Shown here: positions 51,785 through 60,168 of the stretch, piece by piece
How positions within the stretch are numbered: position 1 is the stretch's first letter
Layout of the letters: every line of letters begins with the position of its first letter
Source of the DNA: Bacteroidales bacterium UBA4333
GTDB taxonomy: Bacteria > Bacteroidota > Bacteroidia > Bacteroidales > Paludibacteraceae
Assembly (NCBI GenBank): GCA_002394335.1
Contig: DGTP01000002.1
Span: 1-64,000 of the forward strand
DNA: 64,000 nt
Direction: 5' to 3'
The notes under the pieces: model-generated
Databases searched by the model: none
What the model saw: the letters and a program-made list of their open reading frames with translations, nothing else
Told to the model about the DNA's origin: nothing
Program-made: the position numbers and the translations under genes

Positions 51785-52342
51785 CTATTTCAGAGTACAA
51801 TAATCGGAACTTACCCAGCATTCTACGCCTTGATAACTGACTTTATAAAATCCGTTTGTCTGAACTCCCAAATACGGCAACACATCGCCATGGTTAAGAT
51901 GCACGGTCCTGCCTGTAGCAGTCCAAATAAGATAGTCATAATTGGTACCCGGACCAACGCGCAAACGAAGATTTTTAGCATGCACAATACATTTGGTCTT
52001 GGGGGACGAAACATAGTTATAACCGCTTGCCGCCACGCCTCCCTGATTCTGGCATTGACACAGCGATGCATAGTCACGGCTGACATAGAGGTTCTGACCT
52101 TTGTAGTTCACATAATACCAGTCCCCGTCACTGCTGACACCAAGATAAGACATAACCACACCTTTCTTGAGGCTGCAATAGATCTGATACTCCGTACCGG
52201 GGCCATAACGGAGACGTACATTCTGACCGGTTGTTTTAACACACTCTGCGTTCGCTACAAACGCGGTATTTTCAGTTTCAACCAACGGTAAACCGAAAAA
52301 CATCACCAGCAAAAGAACAATGCAAGAATAAAAATTTCTCAT
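51785..52342 (-). CDS. Exported protein with two bacterial SH3 domains
   Basis: A 185-residue protein: signal peptide at about 1-30 and two SH3b domains in tandem (about 34-95 and 115-184), each with the pattern V-x-LR-x-GPGT-x-Y...G-x-Y-x-V-x-Y-x-G-x-x-x-W/YVS-x-DY. SH3b domains bind peptidoglycan. It sits between two L,D-transpeptidase genes with gaps of 10 and 25 bp, so a wall-binding accessory role to those enzymes is inferred. Confidence 0.87.
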   Translation of the reverse strand: MRNFYSCIVLLLVMFFGLPLVETENTAFVANAECVKTTGQNVRLRYGPGTEYQIYCSLKKGVVMSYLGVSSDGDWYYVNYKGQNLYVSRDYASLCQCQNQGGVAASGYNYVSSPKTKCIVHAKNLRLRVGPGTNYDYLIWTATGRTVHLNHGDVLPYLGVQTNGFYKVSYQGVECWVSSDYCTLK

Positions 52343-52367
52343 GATTTGAATTTAAGTAAATTAATAA

Positions 52368-53039
52368 TTATTTCTGATAGGGAAGGACTATGACCTTTTG
52401 TCCTTCATAAGCATAGTTATCATGCAGGCTGTCAAGGTCTGCATCTCTTAGCCGAATACACCCCTCGCTGGCATTGCCGGGAACGGAAGATTCGTTATTG
52501 GTAGAGCCATGAATGCCAATGGAGCGGTTTTTAGCCACGGCTTCGTTATCTGGGAAAGCTTCGGACAGATCCAGACGCATGAACCATTTCCCATATGCCA
52601 GTATCTCTCCTCTGCCGTCTTTGAAATCATGGCACCATGTAGAAGCGTTCTTGATTTCAGAGATATAGAACGGATGTTCGAAAGAGCACTCCGGCGTGCA
52701 ACAATCGCCTTCACGCGTTTTCTGCCCTTTGTTTTTGGCATAACACACCGGAAAAGATGCCACTATCAGCGTGTCCTTGTCTTTGACCTCACAAACATAA
52801 AGCTTGTAATCCGTCTTCGAGACTACCAGAAAGCAATTTTTCCGTTCTACATCTTCTCCTTTCCGTTCCTTCCATTCCGAACTTCCCATCACAACCGGTA
52901 CTACTGTATCTTGTACCGCAGTGCTGTCATCATCAGCTACTATACCGGAAGACTTGAAGCCGTATCGGTAAATAAAAGCTCCTGCCAGCAGGACTGACAA
53001 GAATACAGAAAGAGCAATAATAACGTGTTTGAGTTGCAT
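52368..53039 (-). CDS. L,D-transpeptidase family protein (YkuD), second copy
   Basis: A 223-residue paralogue of the 51064 protein. An N-terminal membrane anchor (IIALSVFLSVLLAGAFIYRYG) replaces a cleavable signal; the YkuD domain (about 70-222) has TDYKLYVCEVKDKDT and the catalytic SIGIHGSTNNESSVP-GNASEGCIRL motif with Cys, His and Arg intact. It probably stays tethered to the inner membrane, while the 51064 copy is released. It lies 10 bp after ybeY. Confidence 0.9.
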   Translation of the reverse strand: MQLKHVIIALSVFLSVLLAGAFIYRYGFKSSGIVADDDSTAVQDTVVPVVMGSSEWKERKGEDVERKNCFLVVSKTDYKLYVCEVKDKDTLIVASFPVCYAKNKGQKTREGDCCTPECSFEHPFYISEIKNASTWCHDFKDGRGEILAYGKWFMRLDLSEAFPDNEAVAKNRSIGIHGSTNNESSVPGNASEGCIRLRDADLDSLHDNYAYEGQKVIVLPYQK

Positions 53040-53049
53040 GATACTTCTA

Positions 53050-53469
53050 CTATAAAGTTTGTAATAATGCCAATGCCTCTTCTTCCTTGCGGGTCATTTC
53101 GGCTTTGGTTTCAGGTGTTTTGTCGCCTTGCCCGGTGAGATGCAGCGCACCGTGGATAATAATCCGGTGCAACTCGTCTATATACTCCACCCCGACCTCC
53201 TCTGCATTACTCTGGACAGTATCCAGAGAGATGAATATGTCGCCGGAAATGGTGCTGGCGGTTGAGTAGTCAAAGGTGATGACATCCGTATAATAGTCAT
53301 GCTGCAAAAACTGCCTGTTCACCTCCAACTCCCTCTCATCGGAGCAGAATATATACTGCAATTCGCCTACCGAAAACCCGTAGCCCGCCGCCACGGCGCG
53401 TATCCATCCGGAAACGCGCCGTTGGTCGATAGCAGGCATCTCTATTTCTTCGGCTGTAAAACAAATCAT
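53050..53469 (-). CDS. ybeY: rRNA maturation endonuclease YbeY
   Basis: Zinc-dependent endoribonuclease (139 residues) that processes 16S rRNA 3' ends and takes part in ribosome quality control. Seen: SDERELEVNRQFLQHDYYTDVITFDY, GDIFISLDTV and the metal motif HGALHLTGQGDKTPETKAEM. The third ligand position has Asp-Lys rather than the E. coli type Asp-His, as is usual in Bacteroidetes. It sits 3 bp after potD in the polyamine operon. Confidence 0.94.
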   Translation of the reverse strand: MICFTAEEIEMPAIDQRRVSGWIRAVAAGYGFSVGELQYIFCSDERELEVNRQFLQHDYYTDVITFDYSTASTISGDIFISLDTVQSNAEEVGVEYIDELHRIIIHGALHLTGQGDKTPETKAEMTRKEEEALALLQTL

Positions 53470-53472
53470 CGC

Positions 53473-54720
53473 TTATCGCATCAGTTTGATCTCATTCCAC
53501 ATCTCCAGCAGCATCTCCTGTGCATCGCCGGCATCGTGCATCAGCGCACAGCGGTTAATGATGCTATTGTCAGCATAGTACACAGGATTGAGGTGAAGGG
53601 CGTGGGTATCCAGTTTCTTACCATCCACGATGATCGGCTCCTCGCCAAAGAAATACGATGCATCCACGGTCTCAGGCCACTCTTCTTCGTCGTTCTGCTC
53701 TTCCAGAATCGTAGCTGCCGCTTTTTCGCCTCCGGCACAGGACACATAACCTATCTCATTCATATTAGCCAACGCATTATCCGCACGGCACATATAGTCG
53801 ATAAAATAGGTGGCAGCCTTCACATTCTTGGCGTACTTGGGTATCACCCATCCGTCAAACCACACGTTCGATCCCTCCTGAGGTACTATATAGTCTAGCA
53901 TTACTCCCATTTCAGCAGCTTCCTCTATCGCAAATTGTGCATCTCCGGACCAGCTGAGGTTAAGCCATGCCTTACCCTTGGTCATCTCCTCTTTGCCGAA
54001 GTCCACTTCCCATCCGCAGATTTGCTCCTTGGCTTCCAGAAGCACCTCTTTGACAGCATCCACGCGCTCTTTCGTTATATTGCGAACAAGATCCTCACGA
54101 GTCACCTCTCCGGCTGCAATCTGCTCTCTGTAAGCATAGAGAACCAATACCGAATAGACATCGCGGAAAGCGTCCTTCATCAGAATACGGTTTTTGAATT
54201 TCGGATTGAGAAGTGCACTCCAGGAAGTCAGATCCTCGCGGTTAACGTGCTGCGGATTATAGATAAATCCGGTTGTTCCCCACATGTATCCTACCGTATA
54301 GTCGCTCACCTTGATATCCTGTGAGGGAGCCATTTGCTGGAATTTTTCAGTTACAAAAGGAGAGATATTGTCAAAATACCAGATAGAGTCTGCTATCAAA
54401 TCCTTTTGGATAGGCAGCAGGAGGTCTTTCTTGAGCATTCGCTCGATGATATACTCCGACGGGCAGAAGACATCGTAGTCTTCGTGACCCACCTCAATCT
54501 TGGTGAGTGCCGTCTCGTTGATGTCGAAGGTCTCATACACCAACTCTACGCGCTCGCCGGTCTGCTCATAATACCATTCCTCAAAATTCTCCTTAACGTC
54601 CTCGTCGATGTAGTCCGCCCAGTTGAGCACTTTGAGTTGGTGCGCACGGTCCGAACCGCAGGAGACCATGATAAGTGACAAAGCCACAAGGTACAAAGTA
54701 CCTAAGAAGTTCTTTTTCAT
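53473..54720 (-). CDS. potD: Spermidine/putrescine-binding protein PotD-like
   Basis: Extracytoplasmic substrate-binding lipoprotein (415 residues) of a polyamine ABC transporter. Seen: signal MKKNFLGTLYLVALSLIMVSC with a lipobox Cys at 21, LKVLNWADYIDEDV, VFCPSEYIIERM, YTVGYMWGTTGFIYNP, MTKGKAWLNLSWSGDAQFAI and the C-terminal helix. Part of the signal peptide (54676-54706) is encoded by GGTACTTTGTACCTTG words. The ATG at 54720 overlaps the potC stop by 4 nt. Spermidine or putrescine as ligand is inferred from the family and from potA-B-C order. Confidence 0.92.
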   Translation of the reverse strand: MKKNFLGTLYLVALSLIMVSCGSDRAHQLKVLNWADYIDEDVKENFEEWYYEQTGERVELVYETFDINETALTKIEVGHEDYDVFCPSEYIIERMLKKDLLLPIQKDLIADSIWYFDNISPFVTEKFQQMAPSQDIKVSDYTVGYMWGTTGFIYNPQHVNREDLTSWSALLNPKFKNRILMKDAFRDVYSVLVLYAYREQIAAGEVTREDLVRNITKERVDAVKEVLLEAKEQICGWEVDFGKEEMTKGKAWLNLSWSGDAQFAIEEAAEMGVMLDYIVPQEGSNVWFDGWVIPKYAKNVKAATYFIDYMCRADNALANMNEIGYVSCAGGEKAAATILEEQNDEEEWPETVDASYFFGEEPIIVDGKKLDTHALHLNPVYYADNSIINRCALMHDAGDAQEMLLEMWNEIKLMR

Positions 54721-56087
54721 TTTTCCTCTTGTTTATTGTTTCTAAAATTAATATATATCAATACACTCAGCATCACCAGCAGGATGATGGTGAAAAGCGG
54801 TCTTAATTCAGGTGTCAGTCCTCCTTTTCTCGCATCGGAGTAGATAAACGTACTGAGGGTCTCTAATCCTCCTGAACCTTTGGTGAAGAACGTCACACCG
54901 AAATCATCTACCGAAAGAGTCAACGCCAAAATAAATCCGCTTAACATCCCCGGCCACAACTCCGGTAGCATCACCATCCTCAGTGCTTGTGCCGGAGTGG
55001 CTCCCAAGTCCAATGCCGCCTCATAGGTGTTGGGGTTCATACGGCTCAGTCGCGGCAACACGCTCAGCACTACATACGGTGTACAAAACACCACATGGGC
55101 GATGCACACGGTTGCCAGACCCTGACTTACGCCCAACGCCACGAATAGCAGGAAAAGCGATATACCGGTGATGATATCGGGGTTGATCATCGGAATAGAG
55201 TTCATCAGGCTCACCACCTTTCGCTGGCGCGCACGCATATTATAAATGCCTATCGCAGCCAGCGTGCCTAAGATAGTGGAGCATAGCGCCGCCACGAGGG
55301 CAATGGCAAGAGTGTACATGATAGCACTGTTAAGTCCGGCATCGGCTTTGCCGGTGAAGAGGTTGGCATACAGATTCATCGAGAATCCTGTCCAGTTACC
55401 CAAGACCTTACTCTCGGTGAACGAGAACACGGCTATCAGCGCTATCGGAGCATAGAGCACCACCAGCAGCAGCCACAGATACAACTGCGAACCATAATGG
55501 CGACGCCTTCCCATGCGTTTGCGGCGTAAGATCTCCTGCTCTACAGGAGTGAGGTTTTTCTCCTGCTTGCGCTGCCAAAATGTCACCACCGAATAGCCGC
55601 ATACGCCGAGCAGCATGACGGCTGCGAAAACCCACCATATCCAGCCATGGCTGCGATGCACATCCAACTGCTCATGCAGATAAGCCTCAAAGGCGTTGTA
55701 GGCGTTCTGAACCAGAACACGCTTCGTACGGTTCTTGATCTCCTTTCCATTCCTGTACACGTGCCACTCAGCCCCGTTCTCGTCGTTGAACACATACACC
55801 TCTGCGAAACCCTCTGGCACCTCCGCACTCTCCACAATGATGAAATCCAAATCTGCCAGCGAAGCAGTCTGTACGCTGTCGGCGTTAGCAGTCTGCACAC
55901 TGATATTCACCTTCTCCCCTTGATAACTCTCAGGGAAACTACTGATCACCGCCACCTCGCCTATCGTACCGACTTTCAGTTCGTATGTGAGGTTCGATTG
56001 CGCACACAAAGGATTTACAACCAGCAACAGCAGTCCAATGACCAAATAAATGGTAAATGGTAAATGTCCAAATGGTAAATGCCTCAT
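54717..56087 (-). CDS. potC: PotC-type permease with extra N-terminal extracytoplasmic domain
   Basis: A 456-residue fusion. Residues about 200-450 are an ordinary PotC-type ABC permease (six helices, the EAA loop EAALDLGATPAQALRMVMLPELWPG). Before it lies an extension of about 190 residues: a signal-peptide-like hydrophobic N-terminus, an extracytoplasmic domain (about 30-145, small beta-rich: KVGTIGEVAVISSFPESYQG, DLDFIIVESAEVPEGF), and a membrane helix (about 149-170). PotC proteins are normally about 260 residues. The first residues (MRHLPFGHLPF) are encoded by CATTTACCATTTGG word repeats (56038-56087). The ATG overlaps the potB stop by 4 nt, so the long form is translated in the operon. 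Confidence 0.88.
   Translation of the reverse strand: MRHLPFGHLPFTIYLVIGLLLLVVNPLCAQSNLTYELKVGTIGEVAVISSFPESYQGEKVNISVQTANADSVQTASLADLDFIIVESAEVPEGFAEVYVFNDENGAEWHVYRNGKEIKNRTKRVLVQNAYNAFEAYLHEQLDVHRSHGWIWWVFAAVMLLGVCGYSVVTFWQRKQEKNLTPVEQEILRRKRMGRRRHYGSQLYLWLLLVVLYAPIALIAVFSFTESKVLGNWTGFSMNLYANLFTGKADAGLNSAIMYTLAIALVAALCSTILGTLAAIGIYNMRARQRKVVSLMNSIPMINPDIITGISLFLLFVALGVSQGLATVCIAHVVFCTPYVVLSVLPRLSRMNPNTYEAALDLGATPAQALRMVMLPELWPGMLSGFILALTLSVDDFGVTFFTKGSGGLETLSTFIYSDARKGGLTPELRPLFTIILLVMLSVLIYINFRNNKQEEK
56038..56087 (-). repeat. AAATG word repeat at the potC start
   Basis: Tandem CCAAATGGTAAATG words. On the minus strand they read CATTTACCATTTGG and encode MRHLPFGHLPFTIYL, the start of the potC signal-like segment. 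Confidence 0.85.
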
Positions 56088-56881
56088 ACCAGTCCCCCTC
56101 CTCTCTCTCCTTCCGAGTCGTTATCACCGAAGAATGAAGTCAGGGCGATGATCACCAGCAGCACGAGACTCAGTACCGCACCGTAGTTCAGCAGGTCGGT
56201 CGTGGTAATATAGTCCTGAATCAAACTACCGAAGAGTTTGATATTATTATGCGTCAGCAGCTCGGCGATGGCAAACGTACTGACCGTCGGCATAAACACC
56301 ATCACCACGCCGCTATAGACACCCGGCATCGACAGCGGTACTATCACCTTCCAGAAGCATGTCCACCGGTTGGCACCCAAGTCCTGTGCCGCTTCCACCA
56401 GAGAGTTATCCATTTTCTGGAGAGTGTTGTAGATCGGGTAGATCATAAACGGCAGATAGTCGTAGCACAGTCCGAAAAGCAATGCCCCTTCGCCTAACGG
56501 CAAGCCGAACATATTGAACAACTCCACTGTTGCCACCGTGCGGAGCAGAAAATTGATCCACATCGGCAGAATAAAAAGCATCGCCATCACTTTCGGCGTC
56601 TTGAAGTCCTCCTGCGCCATGATATAGGCTGCCGGATACCCGATCAGCAGACAGATGATTGTATTGAAAACCGCTATCATCAGCGAATAGAGAAAAGTCT
56701 GTATCGCCTCACTATGGGTGAAGAACTTAGCAAAATTATGCAGTGTAAAATGCCCCTCTATATCCGTGAAGGCATAGAAGCCGACCAACACCAGCGGCAA
56801 CAGCACAAACATCGCCATGAACAGCACATAAGGCCACGCCCAGGTTCTACGCGCAGAAGCTATTTGAAGTATCTTATTCAT
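56084..56881 (-). CDS. potB: Polyamine ABC transporter permease PotB
   Basis: Inner-membrane permease of 265 residues with six helices. Seen: MNKILQIASARRTWAWPYVLFMAMFVLLPLVLV N-terminus, LPMWINFLLRTVATVELF, the EAA-loop region VEAAQDLGANRWTCFWKVIVPLSMPG that contacts PotA, and the final helix. It pairs with the PotC-type protein to form the channel. It follows potA by 10 bp and overlaps potC by 4 nt. Confidence 0.94.
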   Translation of the reverse strand: MNKILQIASARRTWAWPYVLFMAMFVLLPLVLVGFYAFTDIEGHFTLHNFAKFFTHSEAIQTFLYSLMIAVFNTIICLLIGYPAAYIMAQEDFKTPKVMAMLFILPMWINFLLRTVATVELFNMFGLPLGEGALLFGLCYDYLPFMIYPIYNTLQKMDNSLVEAAQDLGANRWTCFWKVIVPLSMPGVYSGVVMVFMPTVSTFAIAELLTHNNIKLFGSLIQDYITTTDLLNYGAVLSLVLLVIIALTSFFGDNDSEGERGGGLV

Positions 56882-56891
56882 TTGTCAATCC

Positions 56892-58403
56892 TCAAATTTT
56901 CAAATCTTCAAATCTTCCCACCAATATCTCTTTTGCCGGTATTACAATTCCTACGCGGTCGCCGTCGTCCCACACATCGTTGGTGTTGACCATCAGGTCG
57001 TGCCCCTCGTCCGTACGGATAGTGAGGTGGTAGTGGTTACCCTTGTACAAGATGAAATGTACCTCGCCCGAGAGCGTACCTTCCTCCTCGTAGTCCTGCA
57101 GGTCAATGGAGCGGAATGGTACACGTACCTGCACTTTAGTGCCGGGCTCCATGCCCTCGATCTGTTGTGGGAGCACTTCCCACTCGGCATCGAGGAACCG
57201 TACCTTGCCGTTCTTGGCTACCTCGCCCTCGAAACAGTTGTAGATGTAGTGCTCTTTCTTCATGATCTGGATATCCTCAGGACGCACCAGCATACCTACC
57301 TGCGTTCCCGGAAGAAACTCATGGTAGTCCTGGATCAGAAACTCGTATCCGTCCGGGGTCAATACACGCATCTCATAGTGCACACCCTTGAAGATACAGC
57401 TCTGTACCTCACCGTACCATTTGGTGAATTTACCCTTCGGTACGCGGTCTTCTTCGTCCAAATCGGCCTGCGAAGCGGCATCGGGACCTTTGTCACCTTT
57501 GTACTGCCCGCTTGGCGCACTCTGTACCTTCCATAGGTAAATATCCTCCGGACGAATCACCACATCCACGGGCTGGTTCTCCCCGAAGCCCTCGTCAATA
57601 CAGTCAAACTCTTGTCCGCAGAACTCTACTCTCCTGTCGCGGATCATCGTGCCTGAGAGGATATTGCTCTCGCCTATAAAATCGGCTACGAAGCAATTCT
57701 GCGGCTCATTGTATATATCTGTCGGAGTACCGATTTGTTGTATCTTGCCTTCGTTCATCACCACCACGCGGTCGCTCAGAGTCAGCGCCTCTTCCTGATC
57801 GTGGGTGACATAGATAAAGGTTATTCCGAGTTTCTCATGCAACTCCTTCAACTCAATCTGCATATCGTGCCGCATCTTCAGATCCAATGCGCTCAGCGGT
57901 TCGTCCAACAGTAGCACTTCCGGTTTATTGACAATAGCTCTGGCTATTGCCACACGCTGTTGCTGTCCGCCGCTCAGGGTGTCCACTTTGCGCTCCTCAT
58001 AACCCGTGAGGTTCGCCATCTTCAGCGCCTGACGCACTTTCTTCTTAATCGTTTCGGGAGATTCTTTTTTGAGCTTCAGACCAAAGGCCACATTATTGAA
58101 CACATTCAGATGCGGAAACAATGCATACTTCTGGAATACCGTGTTCACAGGTCTTTGATACGGAGGCGTTTTGGTAACATCTTCACCCTTCAGCAGTATA
58201 TCGCCGGAACTGGCTACCTGAAATCCTGCTATGCAGCGAAGCAATGTGGTTTTACCACAGCCCGAAGGGCCTAAAATGGTGACGAACTCGCCTTTCTTTA
58301 CCTGCAGGCTGACGTCATTCAGGGCAAACTTGCCGTCCCCAAACTGCTTGGAGACATGGTTCACCTCAATAATAAACTCGGATTTTGCCATTTCTTCTAA
58401 CAA
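56892..58403 (-). CDS. potA: Polyamine ABC transporter ATPase PotA, extended
   Basis: ABC-type ATPase (503 residues; about 100-130 more than the usual PotA). Seen: Walker A GPSGCGKTT (about 44-52), Q-loop region, signature LSGGQQQR, Walker B VLLLDEPLSALD, and the H-loop VTHDQEEAL. The long C-terminus holds two TOBE-like units, each begun by a VRPEDI-type motif (VVIRPEDIYLW and MLVRPEDIQIM), suggesting a duplicated regulatory domain. The final residues (GRFEDLKI) are encoded by tandem TTGAAGAT words (56885-56920). The start is 58403 or the second ATG at 58391 (MAKSEF). The promoter is at 58537-58568. Confidence 0.93.
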   Translation of the reverse strand: MLEEMAKSEFIIEVNHVSKQFGDGKFALNDVSLQVKKGEFVTILGPSGCGKTTLLRCIAGFQVASSGDILLKGEDVTKTPPYQRPVNTVFQKYALFPHLNVFNNVAFGLKLKKESPETIKKKVRQALKMANLTGYEERKVDTLSGGQQQRVAIARAIVNKPEVLLLDEPLSALDLKMRHDMQIELKELHEKLGITFIYVTHDQEEALTLSDRVVVMNEGKIQQIGTPTDIYNEPQNCFVADFIGESNILSGTMIRDRRVEFCGQEFDCIDEGFGENQPVDVVIRPEDIYLWKVQSAPSGQYKGDKGPDAASQADLDEEDRVPKGKFTKWYGEVQSCIFKGVHYEMRVLTPDGYEFLIQDYHEFLPGTQVGMLVRPEDIQIMKKEHYIYNCFEGEVAKNGKVRFLDAEWEVLPQQIEGMEPGTKVQVRVPFRSIDLQDYEEEGTLSGEVHFILYKGNHYHLTIRTDEGHDLMVNTNDVWDDGDRVGIVIPAKEILVGRFEDLKI

Positions 58404-58536
58404 AACTTAAAAATCGGTTTCTGTGCCCCTAAATAGGGTTTCTGTACTCCGAATAATTCATAAATTTACGTTTTAATGATTCATTATTGTTTCTTTGCGC
58501 ATAGCGCGTGCAAGCGCACGCTACGCAATTTGGGCA

Positions 58537-58568
58537 CAAAAGTACTATTTTTTTTGCACATACACAAA
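58537..58568 (-). promoter_or_regulatory. Promoter of the potA operon
   Basis: Minus strand: -33 TTTG (58568-58565), a 20-bp spacer and -7 TACTTTTG (58544-58537). The -33 lies in a perfect inverted repeat of T8-G and C-A8 arms around TGTATGTG. It is divergent from the promoter at 58604. Between this and potA the region 58404-58536 holds only AT-rich sequence and a GCGTGC-aagc-GCACGC hairpin at 58506-58521. Confidence 0.8.
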
Positions 58569-58603
58569 AAAAAGTGATTTATTTTGCCATTTTGAATAAA
58601 AAT

Positions 58604-58635
58604 CTTGCATGTGTCAGTTTTTTTTATTAAATTTG
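58604..58635 (+). promoter_or_regulatory. Promoter of the 58673-64000 gene series
   Basis: -33 CTTG (58604-58607), a 20-bp spacer starting CATGTGTCAG with a T8 tract, and -7 TAAATTTG (58628-58635). The leader to the ATG at 58673 is about 30 nt. Confidence 0.8.
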
Positions 58636-58672
58636 CACCCAATTTGATAAGACTGACTAATTCTATTTTAGT

Positions 58673-59224
58673 ATGATATACAGAATTACTTTTTCCTGCG
58701 ATGAGGGAGACCAGAACTTCCGTCGCGTGTTTGAGGCAGATTCAGAGGCTACTTTTCTGGATTTACACAAGGCTATTCTTGCGTCTGTCAACTATCCGGA
58801 CGACCAGATGACTTCGTTCTTTATGTGTAACGACCGCTGGGAGAAAGAGCAGGAAGTGACCTTGGTGGAGATGGGATCCAATTTTGAATATGACAACATG
58901 ACCATGGAGTCCACCCGTCTCAGCGAACTGATGACCGAGCAGGGACAGCGTCTCATCTATGTCTTCGATCCGATGTTTGAACGCTATTTCTTCGGCAAAC
59001 TCCAAGAGATAGCGCCGGGGCACAAGGAAAGCGTCACCTGCGTAGAGTCCAAGGGCAAAGCACCCAAACAGCTCAAGACCGAAGACTTGGATGCCATCGT
59101 CGGCAAAGACGGCAAGGGGGACTTGGATCTTGACGACCTCGGCTTTGGCGACGAGTTCGACATGAACGACCTCGACATGGAGGGATTTCAGGATCTCTCC
59201 TTTGATGACGGCACCATGTTCTAA
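58673..59224 (+). CDS. Plasmid pRiA4b ORF-3-like family protein
   Basis: A 183-residue protein of the pRiA4b ORF-3 family (annotated elsewhere as IS1096 TnpR-like passenger). Seen: IYRITFSCDEGDQNFRRVFEADSEATFLDLHKAIL, FFMCNDRWEKEQEVTL and LIYVFDPMFERYFFGKLQEI, then a long acidic C-terminal tail (LDLDDLGFGDEFDMNDLDMEG). The function is unknown. No inverted repeats or transposase lie nearby, so I do not read it as part of a mobile element. It precedes miaA by 17 bp. Confidence 0.88.
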   Translation: MIYRITFSCDEGDQNFRRVFEADSEATFLDLHKAILASVNYPDDQMTSFFMCNDRWEKEQEVTLVEMGSNFEYDNMTMESTRLSELMTEQGQRLIYVFDPMFERYFFGKLQEIAPGHKESVTCVESKGKAPKQLKTEDLDAIVGKDGKGDLDLDDLGFGDEFDMNDLDMEGFQDLSFDDGTMF

Positions 59225-59241
59225 TCGCCCATCAGACCGGC

Positions 59242-60168
59242 ATGAAGACAGTCGTCCTGATCCTCGGCCCAACGGGAGTCGGCAAAACCGAACTCTCGCT
59301 GCGTGTAGCAGAGGCTTTATCCTCTCCTGTTGTCAGTTGCGACAGCCGACAGATCTATCGGGAGATACCTGTCGGCACTGCTGCACCCACAGGAGAAGAG
59401 CTATCGCGCGTCAAGCATTTCTTCATCGGCACTCACAGTCTGACGGAGGATTATAACGCCGGTCAATACGAGCGCGATGCCCTGCAGGTACTCAATACGC
59501 TCTTTGAGGATCATGACGTCGTGGTGATGACCGGCGGTTCGATGCTCTATATCGATGCCGTCACCAACGGTCTGGATGACATACCCGCGGTGCCGGTCTC
59601 CGTACGCGAGCGCGTGAAGAAAGCCTACCGGGAAGGAGGACTTTCATGGTTACAACAAGAGGTGCAGCGCCTTGACCCTGAGTACTGGGCAGAGGTGGAC
59701 CAATCCAATCCGGCGCGGCTCATGCACTGCATTGAGTTATGCCTCGCCACCGAAGGTTCCTACTCCGCCCTGCGCAAAGGCAGAGCCCCCAAGACCCGTC
59801 CGTTCAGGGTGCTTAAGATCGGACTCCGGCGCGAGCGTGAAGAACTATACCGCCGCATCAATGCCCGCGTGGAACAGATGATGGCAGCCGGCCTGGAGCA
59901 AGAAGCACGCGCCGTCTATCCCCTGCGGGAGAACAACAGTCTGCAGACTGTCGGCTATCGCGAACTATTCGGCTTCTTTGACGGACAATACGACCGCGAC
60001 AGAGCCATCGAACTTATACAACAGAACTCACGCCATTATGCCAAACGGCAGATGACTTGGTTCAATAGAGACAAATCCATCCATTGGCTGGATGCCAACA
60101 ATGATTATGAAACGAATTGCAATACTATTTTTGAGTTGCTGCGCGCTGATGGCGTGCAAGAGGATTGA
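59242..60168 (+). CDS. miaA: tRNA dimethylallyltransferase
   Basis: MiaA (308 residues) transfers dimethylallyl to A37 of tRNAs reading UNN codons. Seen: P-loop GPTGVGKTELS (8-18), SCDSRQIYREIPVGTAAPT, GGSMLYIDAVTNGLDDIP, and the C-terminal RQMTWFNRDKSIHWLD motif. The last 62 bp overlap the start of the next gene in another frame, an unusually long overlap. Together with cca, tsaC and queH it makes four tRNA-maturation genes in this window. Confidence 0.95.
   Translation: MKTVVLILGPTGVGKTELSLRVAEALSSPVVSCDSRQIYREIPVGTAAPTGEELSRVKHFFIGTHSLTEDYNAGQYERDALQVLNTLFEDHDVVVMTGGSMLYIDAVTNGLDDIPAVPVSVRERVKKAYREGGLSWLQQEVQRLDPEYWAEVDQSNPARLMHCIELCLATEGSYSALRKGRAPKTRPFRVLKIGLRREREELYRRINARVEQMMAAGLEQEARAVYPLRENNSLQTVGYRELFGFFDGQYDRDRAIELIQQNSRHYAKRQMTWFNRDKSIHWLDANNDYETNCNTIFELLRADGVQED

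Noticed and set aside
58673..59224. Insertion sequence (IS1096-like passenger)
   Set aside because: No transposase, inverted ends or target duplication; only the family name links it to IS1096.
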